Shown piece by piece: positions 52,796 through 64,000 of a DNA stretch of 64,000 nt. The DNA lies in assembly GCA_012845835.1 (NCBI GenBank), contig JABAKD010000012.1, forward strand, positions 4,123,926 to 4,187,925, given 5' to 3'. The DNA is from Undaria pinnatifida (taxonomy: Eukaryota > Sar > Phaeophyceae > Laminariales > Alariaceae). Below the pieces are notes generated by a model. The model was not told the origin of the DNA. It saw only the letters and a list, made by a program, of their open reading frames with translations, and searched no databases. Position 1 is the stretch's first letter. Every line of letters begins with the position of its first letter. A program made the position numbers and the translations under genes.

Positions 52796-53941
52796 GACGT
52801 GGGGGGCCTGTCGGCCCCCCCGTCCTCCGGGTTACTGTTTACTGTAAAAGATGTGCGGTGATGCTGGTTGGTTCCACAGCAGGAGTACGCCTGCATACCA
52901 AGGGTGGGAGTGTTGAGTGTGGAATGACAGCGGGCCGAGATGGAGGAAAAGGAAATACTCCGTATGTATGATTTGTTGATGGGGCGTGATCCCCAGAAGA
53001 AACTGAAAATACAGCGGGCCGAAATGGAGGAAAAGGAAATACTACAGTCGACCCCGCTTTAAAGACACACCGCGTTTTTTTTTTTAGGAGTGTCTTTAAC
53101 GCAGGGAAGTGTCTTTAGGATTCCGGGGCCACTAACTCACCGTCCCCGGGGCCAATGGAGGTGTAACATATGTCAAAATACGCGCATTTGAAGCAGGAAT
53201 GCGACCACGAAACTGTGTTGCTTAAAATCTACAACACGTGATTTGAAAGGCCGCAACACTACTGCTGTAGTACACTCCAATACTTTACACATACATTTTG
53301 AATTTCCCTCCACCACCGAAACGCGGGAAGGAGTGCAGCACGACCTATTGTAATGTGTACGGCAGTGCGCTGTTGTTGATGCAGGCTCTTGCTGTAATGT
53401 GTACGGCAGTGCACTGGTGTTGTTGCAGGCTTTTCTTATTGTCAAGGCGTTATCCTCACGGTGAACATCATGCCCGAGATATCGGGAACACACCTGAGAC
53501 ACATCAGTTCGTTGGAACTAGCTCTGATACGATACACGCAAGTTACCTGCCACATAGGGACCAAACAAACCCAGTCGACCCCTTAGAAGGACACTAGGAA
53601 ACGGTCGGTAGCGCAGACCACAACATACAAAAAAATCGGGCAAATACACCGAAAAGAGGACACCGTTCTTCCCCAAAGGTCAACACGAGGCAAAAACACA
53701 AAACAGAAGAACAAACTGAAAATAAGGACGCAGTGGAATATGGAATATGTCCAAAAATAAAGACACCCTCTTTCAGACGATATGGCTATGAAGAGGTTGG
53801 CGCAAACTGGGCACTGAAAAAATAAGACTTGGTACTGCAATCATGAAGACTCTGTGACCAAATGCGACGTGGCCACTAATACCGGCAATCATGTACAGTA
53901 TGGCAGCGAAAAACGGATGTGACTACTTACAAAATGGGGAC
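52796..53941. other. No gene seen; TIR-like scraps
   Basis: TACAGTCGACCCCGCTTTAA at 53044-53063 and CAGTCGACCCCTTAGAAGGA near 53571 look like ends of mariner/pogo elements, but no inverted partner was found. The word AATGTGTACGGCAGTGC is duplicated at 53353 and 53396. Confidence 0.5.
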
Positions 53942-54318
53942 AGGGTAGCCAGATGCATTGCAACTCGAACTCTTCACCCACTCAAAGACGTTCGCATAAC
54001 AGACATGGCTATGAAGAGGTTGGCGCAAACTCGGCACCGCAAAAATGAAGACTCCCTACTTACAATTTGATGCTACGAAAGCTGAGACTACATACTTGGC
54101 TGACACCGGGAAAAAAACAGACAGTATGCCGGGGTAGCCAGATGCATTGCAACTCGAACTCTTCACCCACTCAAAGACGTTCGCATAACAGACATGGCTA
54201 TGAAGAGGTTGGCGCAAACTCGGCACCGCAAAAATGAAGACTCCCTACTTACAATTTGATGCTACGAAAGCTGAGACTACATACTTGGCTGACAACGGGA
54301 AAAAACAGACAGTATGCC
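53942..54318. repeat. 189-bp tandem duplication
   Basis: GGGTAGCCAGATGCATTGCA starts two nearly identical units. Diverged partial units (GGCGCAAACTCGGCACTGAA) continue on both sides, 53780-54470. It lies just downstream of the Helitron coding region and may be part of the element. Confidence 0.85.
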
Positions 54319-54566
54319 GGCGCGGCGCACGCGCAAACTCGGCACTGAAAAAATGAAGACTCACTATTTAGGGTTAGACAAAATGCCACGGTGGCCGCTA
54401 ATATGTACTCGCCGGCTACCATGTACAGAATGGCTGAAAAAATGAAGACTTACTACTGACAATGCCGCGGGAAATAATTAGCACGAGACTGAGCGTGTCC
54501 GCGGCTACTGACATATATACACGAAATATACACCTGGCCCCACGAGTAACTTGGGGTCGACAGTTA

Positions 54567-54806
54567 TCATGGACGGCTACATTGGCACATTTTGATGTGC
54601 CACTGGAAGGACGTTGAGTAGTAGTCTTGAAGTTCCGCTTCGAAGTTGGCATCATCTTCGACTTGCTGCCGGGTGTCGCCGGTGGCCTCTTGCTCTGCGT
54701 CCGCAATGAGGGAGCGCTCGAAGTGTGGGTCGAAGAAGTGGTGAAGGTCGTCAGGGACGATCATAGAGGCGAACCACCGGCGCTGGCGCGTTGGCGGCGC
54801 GGTCAT
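54567..54806 (-). CDS. Small ORF after the Helitron helicase/OTU frame
   Basis: 79 codons. Its ATG overlaps the stop of the upstream frame (ATGA at 54803-54806). The product is acidic in its second half (ATGDTRQQVEDDANFEAELQ). No recognised domain. It could be a true second cistron, the continuation of the OTU frame by a frameshift, or chance. Confidence 0.35.
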   Translation of the reverse strand: MTAPPTRQRRWFASMIVPDDLHHFFDPHFERSLIADAEQEATGDTRQQVEDDANFEAELQDYYSTSFQWHIKMCQCSRP

Positions 54807-57403
54807 GCTGCGACAGGCGGATGGTCGGTGGAAGGGTTATTTAGGATTAGGGAAGAGTAATGACGTGATTGTGGTTGATAGTGCAGGTGTATGGTAGAAG
54901 GGTCGGCGTTTTGAGGATTTGGTCGGGGGTTGTTTCCGATAGTAACGTTTATGGGTATGTTGTATCGTTGCATGCATGCGTAAATTTCTGGCTCACCAAG
55001 GTAAGCTCGCGGGTGAGACATGATGGAGAGGTAGTTATCATATGATGTATACTGTTGTGGCGGTTCACCAAGGGCTTGGAGTAGTTCATGGTTCATGCCA
55101 GCGGAAATGGCGTTTAGCAAGTTAGGGTCGTTGCGGTTTTCGTTCATGTATTGGAGTATTTCCGAGCGTACTTGGTAGTGTCTGTTTGGGTCGTTGTATA
55201 TTCGTCGTGCTATGCCGCGAAATCCGCATGCTCCATCCCCAATTTCGTCGACGACTGTCCATGTTGGAGGTGGAGTTTGGCTGTCACTTGACGGTTGAGA
55301 GGAGGCATTGGAGGGCGCAGGAGGCGAGGTGTTTGGAGGTTGATACGGTGGAGGTGTTACAGCTTGGCCTGTGGCGGCAGCGGTGAAAGGAGGGTATACA
55401 ATGTTCTCCGTGTGTGGAATGCCGTCAACAATATGTTCTTGTGGTAAAAGGCACATAATTGACTGGCGATTTTGCGCACGGCTGAGCGCGACGTAAAGTT
55501 GACCATGCCCAAACGCAGGTGATCTCAAGTCCAAGCCAATTTTTGTAAGTGTCTGTCCCTGTGAACGATTCACCGTGACGGAATATGAAGTTCGGATGGG
55601 AAACTGTGTTCGCATGAACGTGATGCCATTTCTTCCAACTGTCGCACGAAAGCCTATACGTGGAATCAAAACAATTGGATGGGGCGATGTTTCGGTGAGA
55701 AGTTCGACTTGAAGGACTCGGCTGTTTGGGGAAACTGCGAGGACAACGCATTTTTGACCGTTGATGAGTCCCTCCGAAAAGTTGAGATTTCGCACGATCA
55801 TCGCAAGTCCGTCTGACTTGAGGCAAAGCTCATGGGGAGGGACACCTTGCACGTTTAATTGGTGGAGGTGTTCAGGAGAAGCAAAGGCTGTGTGAGGCGT
55901 GGTCTCATCACTTATTAGTGTATCTGAGCTGAGGTATGTACAGTACTCTCCGGGCCGCAAGTCCGATATGGCTTCATTAGAACGGTCAATTGCGTTGTTG
56001 GTGGTCGCCAATATGGCGCGTTTGTCCCAGTTGCGCGATTGTTCATTGACATTGGGATACACAAAGTTCATGAGCTCATCGAAATTTGTTGTATATTTGA
56101 GCTGGAAGTGGTCATTGGCATCGAGGTTGTGGTTATTCAAGGCAATCATGTCCGTGCCGTCGATTGATTGTGTAGGGTGGGTACCCTCGCCTATCGCCCG
56201 CACAAAAGCAGCATACTGAGGATCATCTTTGTCTCGTTGCGATTTGGTTAGTCTCATGCGTTTAACGTGTTTCCATAGGGGGCTAGAAATAAAGGCTGCG
56301 TCGACGGTATCGGTGGCGGTGCCGTTCTTAACTATTGGCCCTGTTTGGCGCCAATCTCCACTGAACAAAATAGTTTTTCCACCAAAAAGCTTATTGTTTT
56401 TCATCAGATCTTGAAGTGTTCTGTCGAGGGCCTCAATGCAATATCTGTGGGTCATAGGTAACTCGTCCCAAATGATGAGGTCCGCTTTGCGGATTAGCTC
56501 TGCTCTTTGAGTGTTGGTGTTTATGTTGCATACGCAGGTTGGCGACATTGCTTCGTCCATAGGTAATTTGAACATGGAGTGCGCGGTCCAGCCTCCAGGG
56601 AGCTGTAAGGCGGCGATGCCGGTGGAAGCAACGATGAGCACTGTCTTTCTTTCACCTCTCAACCTTGCGGAAATACATTTTTCTGTGTATGTCTTGCCAG
56701 TTCCGGCGGGCGCATCAATCATAAATGGACACCCATTATCGGCTCGAACTGAGTCTAAGACTGTTTTGTAAATGTGGCTCTGCTCACTGGTCAGTCGCGG
56801 TTCATGCAGCTCTGCGTATTCTGCACATGTTTGTGGGTCGAAGGCATCACGCATCCTTTCAAATTCAGTTCGCGGATGCATAGGCTTTGGAAGGTTGACT
56901 TGTTCGTTACATTTACCATGCTGGTTTAGCTTGAGGTCTATTTCACACAAGGCAGCTTGTATGGCATCGTCTGTGGATAACCTAAGAAGGAAATCTTCGA
57001 TGAGGTTGTCCTTAAAGTCACGCCATAGCTTCGGTGCTGGCGCACCATCTAAAATGAGCGTAACGAAAAGAGCACGGAGCTGGGACGCAACTTGAAACAC
57101 TGAAGCTTCTTCCATACATAGTGAATACTCTTCGTCTCCCGTGATGAGACCTCTTGCTCTGGCGGCATCATGAAAAGTAGGGTGAACAACGGGATCGCCT
57201 GTGTCTGTTTGCACTGTTCGTAATTCTGCGAACGACCTGGCTGGAATCGTGTGTAGTAACAACCTCAAGTAGTAGAGATCTCCCACCGCTGGACTCTGAA
57301 ACGAAATTCGGCAAACGTGATCGTCGTTTTTTTCGTTTGGAAACGATGTTTTTGTATCCATCGAGGTATTTGCCAAGCGGAGCAAACTCAAGCGGAGGGT
57401 CAT
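54803..57403 (-). CDS. Helitron helicase with OTU protease domain
   Basis: 866 residues. A Pif1-family SF1 helicase: Walker A APAGTGKT (231-238), Walker B IIWDE (310-314), SGDWRQTGPI (348-357), and the C-terminal motif VNRSQGQTL followed by HGQLYVALSRAQ (about 611-644). After a Pro-rich linker (685-715) comes an OTU-type cysteine protease: GDGACGFRGIARRI with Cys726 as nucleophile and RHYSSL with His848. In Helitrons the helicase unwinds the donor during rolling-circle transfer; OTU domains are known in some Helitron groups, with unclear role. The N-terminus (KTSFPNEKNDDHVCRISFQS onward) continues the Rep frame upstream, so the annotated Met is not the true start. Confidence 0.9.
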   Translation of the reverse strand: MTLRLSLLRLANTSMDTKTSFPNEKNDDHVCRISFQSPAVGDLYYLRLLLHTIPARSFAELRTVQTDTGDPVVHPTFHDAARARGLITGDEEYSLCMEEASVFQVASQLRALFVTLILDGAPAPKLWRDFKDNLIEDFLLRLSTDDAIQAALCEIDLKLNQHGKCNEQVNLPKPMHPRTEFERMRDAFDPQTCAEYAELHEPRLTSEQSHIYKTVLDSVRADNGCPFMIDAPAGTGKTYTEKCISARLRGERKTVLIVASTGIAALQLPGGWTAHSMFKLPMDEAMSPTCVCNINTNTQRAELIRKADLIIWDELPMTHRYCIEALDRTLQDLMKNNKLFGGKTILFSGDWRQTGPIVKNGTATDTVDAAFISSPLWKHVKRMRLTKSQRDKDDPQYAAFVRAIGEGTHPTQSIDGTDMIALNNHNLDANDHFQLKYTTNFDELMNFVYPNVNEQSRNWDKRAILATTNNAIDRSNEAISDLRPGEYCTYLSSDTLISDETTPHTAFASPEHLHQLNVQGVPPHELCLKSDGLAMIVRNLNFSEGLINGQKCVVLAVSPNSRVLQVELLTETSPHPIVLIPRIGFRATVGRNGITFMRTQFPIRTSYSVTVNRSQGQTLTKIGLDLRSPAFGHGQLYVALSRAQNRQSIMCLLPQEHIVDGIPHTENIVYPPFTAAATGQAVTPPPYQPPNTSPPAPSNASSQPSSDSQTPPPTWTVVDEIGDGACGFRGIARRIYNDPNRHYQVRSEILQYMNENRNDPNLLNAISAGMNHELLQALGEPPQQYTSYDNYLSIMSHPRAYLGEPEIYACMQRYNIPINVTIGNNPRPNPQNADPSTIHLHYQPQSRHYSSLILNNPSTDHPPVAA

Positions 57404-58388
57404 CTTTTTTGGGCGAGGTGATAGTGTATTGCTCGTAATAGTCTAGAATGGTCAAGTCCGAAAAGCAGGGATTTTTCGGTCGCATGTAGTACCTGAGCAC
57501 GTGTGTCTGTGACTGCGCGGCTATCTCAAGTCTATCATCGTGGGTGGCATTTTTGGGATAAGTGATTTGTTGCTCTCCTTCAAGATGGGCGTGAATCTTA
57601 GTTACCGCAGGGTATCTGTCCACCATATGGTAACCTAATAGTCTCCACGTCGCCTCTGCGGCTGAAATATACCTCGTTTTTCTATATTGTTCAACTTCTG
57701 AGGTAATGCCCTGTATCCTTGCTCGAATAAACGCGTCCCCTTTGTGACAATATTTGAACACGTATTTAACGCATGATGTTGCGGTGACGACATCAACACA
57801 AATGTGGCAGTCAAACATCATGAGCAACATGGGGTTGTACGGCACCACCCACTCGTTTCCTATCCTAACACTTTTCCATTGGTTGTTTACTCTCATTCTT
57901 ATGGTCGGGTTGTCACCGTTCTTCCTCCGAGTATATTCTGCCCGTCCAGTTTTGTCGTTGACGGTTGCAATGCTTCTGAATGGTTGCGGAAAGTACTTGT
58001 TACAACACTTTTTGTTCGTGTGACGGTTTACTTGCATGCATGGAGCACTCATGTTTCCAACTGCCCCACACGGCTTGTGTATCATGTATTTGAGTACCTT
58101 TTCACGTAGTTTTCCTCCTGCTATGTTTTCGTCAGGCAGCTGAGCCCACACCCATTTGTCCATTTCGTTTAGGGCATCAGGGCCTGCATTTTTGAAGGTC
58201 ATGAGAATGTGAGCGTGAGGGTACCCCCTCTTTTGGAATTCCGTCACCGCTAAATGGCTGTCGTAAGCGCCAAAAATTTTGCCAGACTTTAAAACCTTCA
58301 TAATTTCTTTCATCTTCAATTTGAAAACACGACAACATAGATCAGGACGATCATAAGCACTTTGTCCTGGCAGCAAATTTTCTTGCAC
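57168..58388 (-). CDS. Helitron Rep (HUH nuclease) part
   Basis: 406 residues as an open frame. The HUH motif is GYPHAHILMTF (His58, His60) and the paired tyrosines are in KYVFKYCHKG (Tyr209, Tyr213), the Y2 signature of Helitron Rep, both intact. RPDLCCRVFKLK precedes it as in other Helitrons. The last 50 or so residues (RKKRRSRLPNF onward) are out of frame: the true continuation is in the helicase frame, and the switch lies by a run of seven A (sense) at 57327-57333. The frame also extends upstream of the first Met to about 58418 (VTFNADWKEV). Confidence 0.88.
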   Translation of the reverse strand: MQENLLPGQSAYDRPDLCCRVFKLKMKEIMKVLKSGKIFGAYDSHLAVTEFQKRGYPHAHILMTFKNAGPDALNEMDKWVWAQLPDENIAGGKLREKVLKYMIHKPCGAVGNMSAPCMQVNRHTNKKCCNKYFPQPFRSIATVNDKTGRAEYTRRKNGDNPTIRMRVNNQWKSVRIGNEWVVPYNPMLLMMFDCHICVDVVTATSCVKYVFKYCHKGDAFIRARIQGITSEVEQYRKTRYISAAEATWRLLGYHMVDRYPAVTKIHAHLEGEQQITYPKNATHDDRLEIAAQSQTHVLRYYMRPKNPCFSDLTILDYYEQYTITSPKKDDPPLEFAPLGKYLDGYKNIVSKRKKRRSRLPNFVSESSGGRSLLLEVVTTHDSSQVVRRITNSANRHRRSRCSPYFS

Positions 58389-59928
58389 CTCTTTCCAATC
58401 CGCATTGAAAGTTACAATGCGGTCTTCCTCGCCTGTTCACGATGCATAGAGCGTCTTCTGTATCACTTTTACGCTTGGCAGGTGAGCCAGGGTGAGAAGC
58501 AGGAAGCAATTTACCGGGTTGTTCATGAGGTTGGGCGTCTTGAATGGACCGGTTGGAAGCAAGCCTATGCTGCATGTCACTATTTTCGACGAAATTCAAA
58601 CGCTCTTCTTCCATTCTGCTCAAAGAATCACAGACCCATTCCTGAGCGATTCGGCAGTTAATCTTAAATATCGGCTCCGAAAGAATACGCTGCCTACAGT
58701 AGAAGGGAAACGTTACGGCTTCGGTGTTTGACCGGTTCATTGTTTTAGATTTGAACGGCGGGTTCTCTTTGTAGTTACCCTTACTCCAACCTGCTTCTCC
58801 ATGCAAAAACAGCAGGGGGAACTGTAGCGTTTCATATGCAGAGCTCCAAAGCGGCAGGAAGCGTGGTTTGTTATCTGGGCTGTTCCTTGGATAGGTGATA
58901 ACTGCTCGCGGCGCATCATTTTGATTCCCTGAGGTAAACACTAAAGCTGCTATTTCATTTGCACTCGGATTCTCGCCCAACACTGGTCCATCATTAACTC
59001 TGCTAACTTCACTGAACTCTATAAAAGGCGCACTGGACTCTGACGCTGATGTGTTTAATATTGTGTCTACGGCAGACCTGTATTCTCGAGCCCACCTAAT
59101 CTCGCTGTTCACGTGGGATCTTAGAGTGCCTGCAATCCGTGAATCTAAATGTTGTGAGGAGGTTGTCTGTGCGAATTCGGAATCGAATATGTAAAACCTG
59201 GCACTGTTGTTAACATTTTGGTTTTGATACTTCTCCTGTAAGTCGAAAATTCTATGGTATGCTTTACCATGGAGAGTAAGCATTGTCGGTGGTTTTCCTT
59301 GAGTCCACGATCGGTTTTCTATGCCTCCTGCTCCCAAAGCTGTGGAACTAAATAACCCGTTATATGCCCTTTGTGATTCGCGAAAACGTGCGGTTTGGAA
59401 GAGCGATAACAATGTTTGTGGAATAGGTTTAAGCCGGTGAATGGCAGATCTCCCACGGTTACAACAGTTATAGGACCCAGACCGTTCCTCTTTCCATAGC
59501 ACAGACCCACAGTGTTGGCACGTATAGTTACTTTCATGTAGCAAGCACGGGTATTTTAGTTCGTACGCCTCAAGTGGATACTCAAAGTTGGTGGAATTAA
59601 AGGCTTGCACACCAAGTCTTTCTTCTGAACCTTCCATGGAATTGGCAGCGGCAACGTCTCTAGGGTCGGGTCTTCGAGGGATGCGGTTTCTCATTCGATT
59701 AAAATGTTGAACAACGACGTCAGTCTCTGATTCAGAATCGCTGTCCAGGTTGTTACTGCGGAGATCACGTTCCATGTTATTAGTGTTCTGCGTTCGAGTT
59801 TCGTTTTGAAGGGTACGTCGTGAGCGCCGCCCCGCTAAAATGCACGCGCGCCTACGCCTGCGCTCGCGGGCAATTTCAGCACGACGGGTATTTCGTTGCG
59901 AGCGAGTACATCGCTGATCGGTTGACAT
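58351..59928 (-). CDS. Helitron N-terminal region
   Basis: 525 residues, starting MSTDQRCTRSQRNTRRAEIA, a basic stretch. A zinc-finger-like cluster CQHCGSVLWKEE...CCNRGR lies at about 136-158. Then follow segments usual in Helitrons, RFYIFDSEFAQTTSSQHLDS, the acidic and Asn-rich part around SANEIAALVF, and LPASHPGSPAKRKSDTEDAL. After ALCIVNRRGRP the sense passes to the Rep frame: an extra T near 58415-58418 would explain it. The last 20 or so residues are therefore artefactual. Confidence 0.85.
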   Translation of the reverse strand: MSTDQRCTRSQRNTRRAEIARERRRRRACILAGRRSRRTLQNETRTQNTNNMERDLRSNNLDSDSESETDVVVQHFNRMRNRIPRRPDPRDVAAANSMEGSEERLGVQAFNSTNFEYPLEAYELKYPCLLHESNYTCQHCGSVLWKEERSGSYNCCNRGRSAIHRLKPIPQTLLSLFQTARFRESQRAYNGLFSSTALGAGGIENRSWTQGKPPTMLTLHGKAYHRIFDLQEKYQNQNVNNSARFYIFDSEFAQTTSSQHLDSRIAGTLRSHVNSEIRWAREYRSAVDTILNTSASESSAPFIEFSEVSRVNDGPVLGENPSANEIAALVFTSGNQNDAPRAVITYPRNSPDNKPRFLPLWSSAYETLQFPLLFLHGEAGWSKGNYKENPPFKSKTMNRSNTEAVTFPFYCRQRILSEPIFKINCRIAQEWVCDSLSRMEEERLNFVENSDMQHRLASNRSIQDAQPHEQPGKLLPASHPGSPAKRKSDTEDALCIVNRRGRPHCNFQCGLERGARKFAARTKCL

Positions 59929-60005
59929 GGAAGGTTAAAGTTTCAAGTTCGCGTTCAGATAAAAGGTTTAGGGGAGCGCTTTGCCCGGTTGATCTTGAGC
60001 TCACC

Positions 60006-61917
<1,912 letters not shown>

Positions 61918-63034
61918 GTCTACTGCGAGGGGAGCGGCTGCTGTGTTGAATTGTGTGCGTGTGCGCGTGTTCGCGTCGGGCGGGTGTGCTGAGGCGACTA
62001 AAACGAAGTTTGGTCGAAGTTTGGTAAAGATCCAGAACCCACAGCAGCAGCAGCTACACCCCAGCTTCGTTGAGCGGCATCGTTGAGGTTGCGCTTGCTC
62101 TCGTTACCCGCGATCGACCTACTACGTGAAAGCTGCGCGTGCAACAAACCTCACCAGAGGTGAAATAGACGGTATACGTTCGGCTTTGGAGGGTGTGCGT
62201 GCCCATCCCCTCTCTGTGCTGACAACACACAACCTCAACGCCAATACTCCGCAAAACGGGACTGTCACTTTTTTGCGATCGGAAGCAAATGAAAGTGCAG
62301 GTTTGCTGCCGAAAGACGAAAGACGTCGGTTCTGCGGGTTCGGCGCGCTTTTCACGACGCTGATTCCAACCCAGCAGGGACAATCGAGACCGCACGCAAC
62401 GAGCCATTCTGTTCGCTAGGCCACCAGGTGCCGCATTGCGAAGGCGCGAGCCTGGCCGTGCGTCTGGGAGCGCGCTATGAGGGCGCGAAGTTAACGTACT
62501 GTTTTCAGAGGGGGTCGAATTTCCCCGCTGCGCTGTGAGCGACCCAGTCCTGAAGATCCCGATTCCCGTAATATTAGTTACCTCTATTTGTATGTAATAG
62601 TTGGGTAGCGGGGTAAGGCGTAACGTCCAACTAACTAACATACTAACTAACTTACGAGTTGTGTTCAATACCAAACACCACACGTCGAGCCACAAAACGC
62701 GCCAGCTATATGCAAGACGCACAACCCTGTCAATTTCCGCAAGCAACTACTGCAGCTGTAATATATTATAATACACTGTAATAATCTGCTGTAGTGTAAT
62801 TTAACACACTGTAATGTTTTATAATACACCACAATGTATATATCTGGCCGACTAATAACTAGTCGGCGACTTATAGCATAACTTACGAAGTTATAGTCCG
62901 TCAACTCACAACCCTACGGTTTGCACGACCAGCCAGAAACATATTTTATCATCTTTATCCCGAACGTCGCATGCCTCCGAAGGGCAACCTGCCCCGGGTA
63001 CTGTACTGCCTACTCTAATGGCATGGCCGCGCAC
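61918..63034. other. Upstream region; no gene assigned
   Basis: The promoter of the 60006-61917 gene should lie at its left edge. A 230-codon minus frame (62054-62746) overlaps a similar-length plus frame and has no motif. An A/T-rich block with TGTAATATATTATAATACAC-like words lies at 62755-62845. Confidence 0.4.
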
Positions 63035-63157
63035 CTCTACAGTCGTTGCGGCGGTTGGAGTTGTAGAGAGCAGCTCCCGGAGCCGTCGGCAGGCCAACAG
63101 CAACCTCAGCCCGGACTTCGTCCCGGGCAATACCTTGTGGCCGTACTTGCTCTCTAC
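63035..63157 (-). CDS. Isolated exon resembling Hsp70/Hsp110
   Basis: 41 codons between acceptor GATGAACAG and donor GTAGAG then GTGCGC, phase 0 on both sides. It reads VESKYGHKVLPGTKSGLRLL, then LACRRLRELLSTTPTAATTV and E. The pattern R-L--AC--LR-LLST-----V- matches the helical part of the Hsp70-superfamily nucleotide-binding domain, closer to the Hsp110 type (where KLRKLLS is common). No flanking exon of this family was found in the window, so it is either part of a gene continuing beyond 64000 or a relic. Confidence 0.45.
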
Positions 63158-64000
63158 CTGTTCATCACCAAAGGTCAAGCAACATCATGGAGGGGGACAA
63201 AAAACGTACTGGGAGTTGAGCGGGGTTGGCAAGCCAATGGTGACCAATCGCAGCGGAGATACAAGCGTTCGTCGCACACCAAACCCACACAAGTTAGCGA
63301 AAGTTGCAAACATCCTGCTACGCCAGCACCTAGCGATAGCTGCACAGTCTTCCTCTCGTACGGGTACGGTCGACCGGTGACAAGTCAATAAGCGAGGACA
63401 CTATCTGTTTAGTGGGGTATTCCCGTTCTCGCGGCGTACGTGGAAGAGAACGAGTAGCAGCTCCGGAGCGGGGGAATGGCAATGAGAGCCGCCGATGAAT
63501 GCGTTACAGGAGCGCCTTTGCAATAGAATACAAACCTACTGATACGAACGCCTCTACAGGATAATATAAACTTCCCGATACGGGGGGCGTTTCCATACGG
63601 AGTTGGCAGCGCAAAGACGTTGCGAGTGCTGTGATCGATCGGCCTACTTCAGCTCCAACAAAAAAAACGTCAGCAACCTCCCAGACCGCCGACAGATAGT
63701 ACCACCTTCCCCCAGCGCAACGCCGTACGCCATCTAACAAGCTTCCATGTGTATACGGAGGCGACACCGCCGCAGGATAAGCCGAAGGTCGTCATGAAAA
63801 CAAAGGGTCGGCGACAACATCGCCAACGCAACGCCATCTACAGCTGAAGAGACAACATATGCTGCGTCTTGTACTGATGTAGATTATATCATACAGCAGC
63901 CACGATATTCATACAGTAGCAGAGTCATTCATACAGCAACTCCGGCAGTGCAAGCACCATTACCCTGTCCCTCGAAGTGATGAAACACTAACCTGCCCCT
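63158..64000. other. No gene seen; right end of window
   Basis: Overlapping short frames on both strands. A CATACAGCAG-type word repeats at 63890-63945. If the Hsp-like gene is real its upstream exons may lie here or beyond. Confidence 0.4.

Larger units (their letters stand above)
54567..59928 (-). mobile_element. Helitron rolling-circle transposon (RepHel-OTU), frameshifted
   Basis: Three long minus-strand frames in consecutive order carry all parts of a RepHel protein: N-terminal zinc-finger region, HUH/Y2 Rep, Pif1-like helicase, and a C-terminal OTU domain. Overlaps at 58351-58388 and 57168-57403, with coding sense passing from one frame to the next, point to single-base frameshifts near 58416 and 57330. 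The TC and CTRR termini and the 3' hairpin could not be fixed. The first frame begins only 77 bp after the stop of the gene at 60006-61917, so the 5' end lies close to, or in, that gene's 3' flank. Confidence 0.85.

Noticed and set aside
53044-53130. Complete mariner/pogo element starting CAGTCGACCCCGC
   Set aside because: Only one end is seen; the similar word near 53571 is in the same orientation, so no inverted pair exists.
62054-62746. 230-codon minus-strand frame
   Set aside because: Overlapped by open frames in other phases on both strands, no motif, and part of it lies in an A/T-rich repeat-like block. It might be LTR-related, but I cannot show ends.

Overview
This window is nuclear DNA of a eukaryote. 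It has sparse, short, spliced exons embedded in dense repeats, tRNA-derived SINE-like elements, LINE, Helitron and LTR-like elements and long simple-sequence tracts. It has no bacterial operons, CRISPR or viral genes. The P-class PPR protein built from short phase-matched exons, the MORN exon, and the mix of LINE, Helitron and miniature elements suggest an alga of the stramenopile type (for example a brown alga). That taxonomic call is an inference from style, not from a marker gene.

Four host gene regions can be supported. (1) An exon on the minus strand near 4.0-4.7 kb encodes an Ala/Ser/Gly-rich linker, a His run and one MORN repeat. (2) A multi-exon PPR gene on the minus strand runs from about 51.5 kb down to its stop at 34957. 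Nine exons join in consistent phase, and one 7.7 kb intron is filled with transposons and tandem arrays. (3) A complete three-exon gene at 60006-61917 (minus) encodes a 235-residue Cys/His-rich protein I do not recognise. (4) An isolated 41-codon exon at 63035-63157 (minus) looks like part of an Hsp70/Hsp110-type protein. A possible plus-strand exon lies at 13500-13680.

The largest mobile element is a Helitron on the minus strand (about 54.6-59.9 kb). It has a Rep (HUH, two-tyrosine) part, a Pif1-like helicase and a C-terminal OTU protease domain, split into three frames by two apparent single-base frameshifts. A dead LINE fragment at 8.3-9.1 kb has two in-frame stops, and its 3' tail recurs alone at 12.7 kb.

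The rest is a layered record of small elements. There are 14 copies of a roughly 85-90 bp TTAA-flanked MITE, two of them sitting in sites whose unoccupied versions are also in the window. There are mariner/pogo-like MITEs with TA flanks, and a MITE family with GACTGATTCTACG ends, one copy of which has grown an 18-unit, 31-bp minisatellite. Elements with hAT-like ends are filled with pentamer repeats. Two miniature LTR elements (about 370 bp, 84 bp LTRs, 4 bp target duplications) carry a tRNA-like segment. Two tRNA-headed SINE-like families and many tandem arrays complete the picture. Nested insertions allow a relative order to be read.
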